Source: Manihot esculenta (taxonomy: Eukaryota > Streptophyta > Magnoliopsida > Malpighiales > Euphorbiaceae). From it: a stretch of 64,000 bases of DNA. The stretch lies in the NCBI RefSeq assembly GCF_001659605.2, contig NC_035169.2, positions 17,732,263 through 17,796,262 on the forward strand, in the 5' to 3' direction. Position 1 is the first letter of the stretch. Each line of letters starts with the position of its first letter. Below are positions 61,962 to 64,000 of this stretch, one piece after another. The notes beneath the pieces are model-generated. The model saw only the letters and a list, made by a program, of their open reading frames with translations. It was not told the DNA's origin and searched no databases. Made by a program: the position numbers and the translations under genes.

Positions 61962-63923
61962 CTAACCGTAAAACAGATATGGGTATTGCTGGAGCATAGA
62001 CTCCCGTGTCTCCCAGGTGCACTCTTCTAGGTTATGGTGGTTCCAAAGGACTTTCACCATTGGTATCTCCTTGTTCCTCAACTTCCTGATCTGGGTGTCT
62101 AGGATCCGCACTGGCTGCTCCACATAGGTAAGATCTCTTAGGATCTCTACATCAGGCTCACTAAGAACCTTATTCGAATCTGACACAAATTTCCTCAACA
62201 TAGAAACATGGAACACCGGGTGAATTCTTTCCATAGATGCAGGTAAATCCAGCTTGTACGACACATTCCCGACCTTCTGCAAGATCTCAAAGGGACCAAT
62301 GTACCGTGGAGCTAGTTTACCCTTCTTTTCAAACTGAACCACTCCCTTCATTGGAGACACCTTCAGCAATACCATATCACCCTCCTGAAACTCTATCTGC
62401 TTCTTGCGAATATCTGCATAGCTCTTCTATCTGCTTACCGCAGTTCTGATCCTCTCTCTGATGATCGGCACTAATCTGCTGGTAATTTCCACTAACTCTG
62501 GCCCTGCTAGAGCCTTTTCTCCTACCTCTTCCCAGCAAACAGGTGTTCGGCACTTCCTCCCATACAGAGCTTCATAAGGGGCCATCCCTATGCTAGCATG
62601 ATGGCTGTTATTGTAAGCAAACTCTACCAAAGGTAGATGCTGCCTCCAAGAACCGCCAAAGTCTAACACACACATCCTGAGCATATCTTCAATAGTTTGG
62701 ATGGTCCTCTCTGACTGACCGTCTGTCTGTGGATGGAAGGCAGTGCTGAAATCCAACCTTGTGCCCATAGCAGCTTGCAGACTCCGCCAAAACCTGGAGG
62801 TGAACTGTGGTCCTCTATCTGATACTATCGACACTGGAACTCCATGCAGCTTTACTATCTCTTCTACATATACCTGCGCCAACTTGTCCACAGAATAGTT
62901 GCTCCTGACTGGAATGAAGTGAGCATATTTAGTCAGTCTATCCACAATCACCCATATGGAGTCTAGTCTGTTGGACGTCGCCGGTAACCCCACTACAAAA
63001 TCCATCGCTATGTTCTCCCATTTCCATTCTGGGATCGATAGTGGGTTAAGCATTCCAGCTGGCTTATGGTGCTCTAGCTTCACCCTTTGACATATCTCGC
63101 AGGCTAACACACACTGTGCCACTTCTCTTTTCATCGCTGGCCACCAATACACTCTTCTTAGGTCTTGATACATCTTGGTGGCTCCAGGGTGAACGCTATA
63201 TCTAGCATTATGAGCTTCCCTCATAATGTCTTCCTTTAAACTGCTGTCATCCGGTACACATAATCTTTTCCCGTGATGAAGAATCCCCTCACTGTCGAAT
63301 CTGAATCCTGCACTGTTGCCTGACTGAACAGTCCTGGCAATCTTCACTAACTCAGGATCCTCGTGCTGTTTCAGAGCCACTTGCTCCAGAAACACGGGTG
63401 TAACTCTCATCTGTGCGATCAAAGCACCTGTACTAGATAACTCTAACTGTAGCCCTTCATCTATGAGCCTATAGAAATCCTTCACCACCGGCCGCCTTTC
63501 TGCGGTAATGTGGGACAAACTGCCTAGTGACTTCCGGCTTAAGGCATCAGCTACAACATTAGCCTTACCCGGATGATACTAGATCTAGCAATCATAATCA
63601 CTGAGCAATTCTACCCACCGTCTCTGCCTCAAGTTTAACTCTTTCTGGCTCAAGATGTGTTGCAGGCTCTTATGATCCGTGAAGATCTCACATTTTACCC
63701 CATAGAGGTAATGCCTCCACATCTTGAGTGCAAAAATAATAGCTGCCATCTCCAGATCGTGTGTCGGGTAGTTCAGCTCGTGCTTCTTCAGTTGTCTAGA
63801 AGCATAAGCTATCACTCTGTCTTTCTGCATCAACACACAACCTAATCCCACTTGGGATGCATCACAGAACACTGTGAATTCTTCATCACTGATCGGCAGA
63901 GCTAACACCGGTGCTGAAGTCAA
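61962..63923 (-). pseudogene. Chromovirus pol: RNase H, integrase, chromodomain
   Basis: Three open pieces lie in one frame. 63923-63585 is RNase H ([27 protein letters not shown], ending SDYDC). 63518-62427 is integrase with a zinc-binding region (AHNARYSVHPG, CQRVKLEHHKP), the catalytic core (IAMDFVVGLP, IVSDRGPQFTSRFW, FHPQTDGQSERT) and YEALYGRKCRTP. 62375-61962 is the integrase C-terminus (GKLAPRYIGPFEIL, HPVFHVSMLRKF) and a chromodomain (VKVLWNHHNLEECTWE). TAG stops at 63585-63587, 63579-63581 and 62427-62429 separate the pieces. Each sits where a Gln codon is usual. Confidence 0.9.
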
Positions 63924-64000
63924 CCGTCTCTTTAACTCCTCAAAACTCTCTTCACATTCCTCAGACCATACGAACTTCTGGTTCTTTCTGGTCAGTCTGA

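Larger units (their letters stand above)
59632..64000 (-). mobile_element. Tekay/Del-like chromovirus, 3' part (continues beyond the window)
   Basis: Minus-strand Ty3/gypsy element inserted in the LINE. It shows, from right to left, RNase H, integrase, chromodomain, polypurine tract and 3' LTR. Its 5' part is outside the window, so completeness and TSD cannot be checked; the left flank is GCAGC (59627-59631). Its LTR family is the same as the solo LTR at 2814-4926. Confidence 0.9.

Overview
This window is plant nuclear DNA from a eudicot. It is AT-rich and packed with nested LTR retrotransposons, non-autonomous DNA transposons and LINE fragments around one intact host gene. The species cannot be fixed from the sequence alone. 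A woody eudicot such as a Euphorbiaceae (cassava or rubber tree type) is my guess, not a result.

Region 1 (1-23050) is a retrotransposon stack four levels deep. The base is a decayed Ty3/gypsy element of Tat/Ogre type on the minus strand, with integrase at 1-1790 and gag plus leader at 19817-22030. An Athila-like element, called B here, is inserted in it (minus strand, 1806-5485 plus 14259-19807). The 3' LTR of B carries two further insertions: a solo chromovirus LTR (2814-4926, near-perfect TSD) and a complete related Athila-like element, called A here (plus strand, 5486-14258). A has two near-identical 1.79-kb LTRs, a tRNA-Asp primer site and a perfect 5-bp TSD. A has lost reverse transcriptase and RNase H. 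B has kept RT but lost RNase H, integrase and the Gag zinc knuckle.

Region 2 (23050-27570) is AT-rich intergenic DNA with a long-TIR MITE and the 3' half of a dead L1-type LINE.

Region 3 (27570-57145, minus strand) is the only host gene I can support: an 18-exon gene for an N2227-family (carnosine N-methyltransferase-like) SAM-dependent methyltransferase of about 485 residues. All exons join in frame and have GT-AG borders, apart from one donor I could not place exactly. About 1.5 kb of coding sequence is stretched over 29.6 kb by TE-filled introns. Intron 17 holds an hAT-like element that contains a Pack-MULE with a carotenoid cleavage dioxygenase 4 fragment, which in turn is split by a solo LTR; a TRIM lies beside them. 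Intron 13 holds a gypsy remnant with an hAT MITE and a gag-deleted Copia element with a perfect TSD. Intron 12 holds a Reina-like gypsy remnant. Intron 2 holds another hAT MITE.

Region 4 (57146-64000) is the gene's upstream region, then a LINE RT fragment interrupted by a Tekay/Del-like chromovirus on the minus strand. The LTR, integrase-chromodomain and RNase H end of that element are in view, and it continues past the window.

The most unusual signal is a 13-bp palindrome, TTCGGC-N-GCCGAA. It occurs in about 20 exact copies. It sits in the chromovirus LTRs and also in element A, both in A's LTRs and inside its gag and pol coding sequence, yet it is absent from A's close relative B. This points to a repeat module shared between separate retrotransposon lineages.
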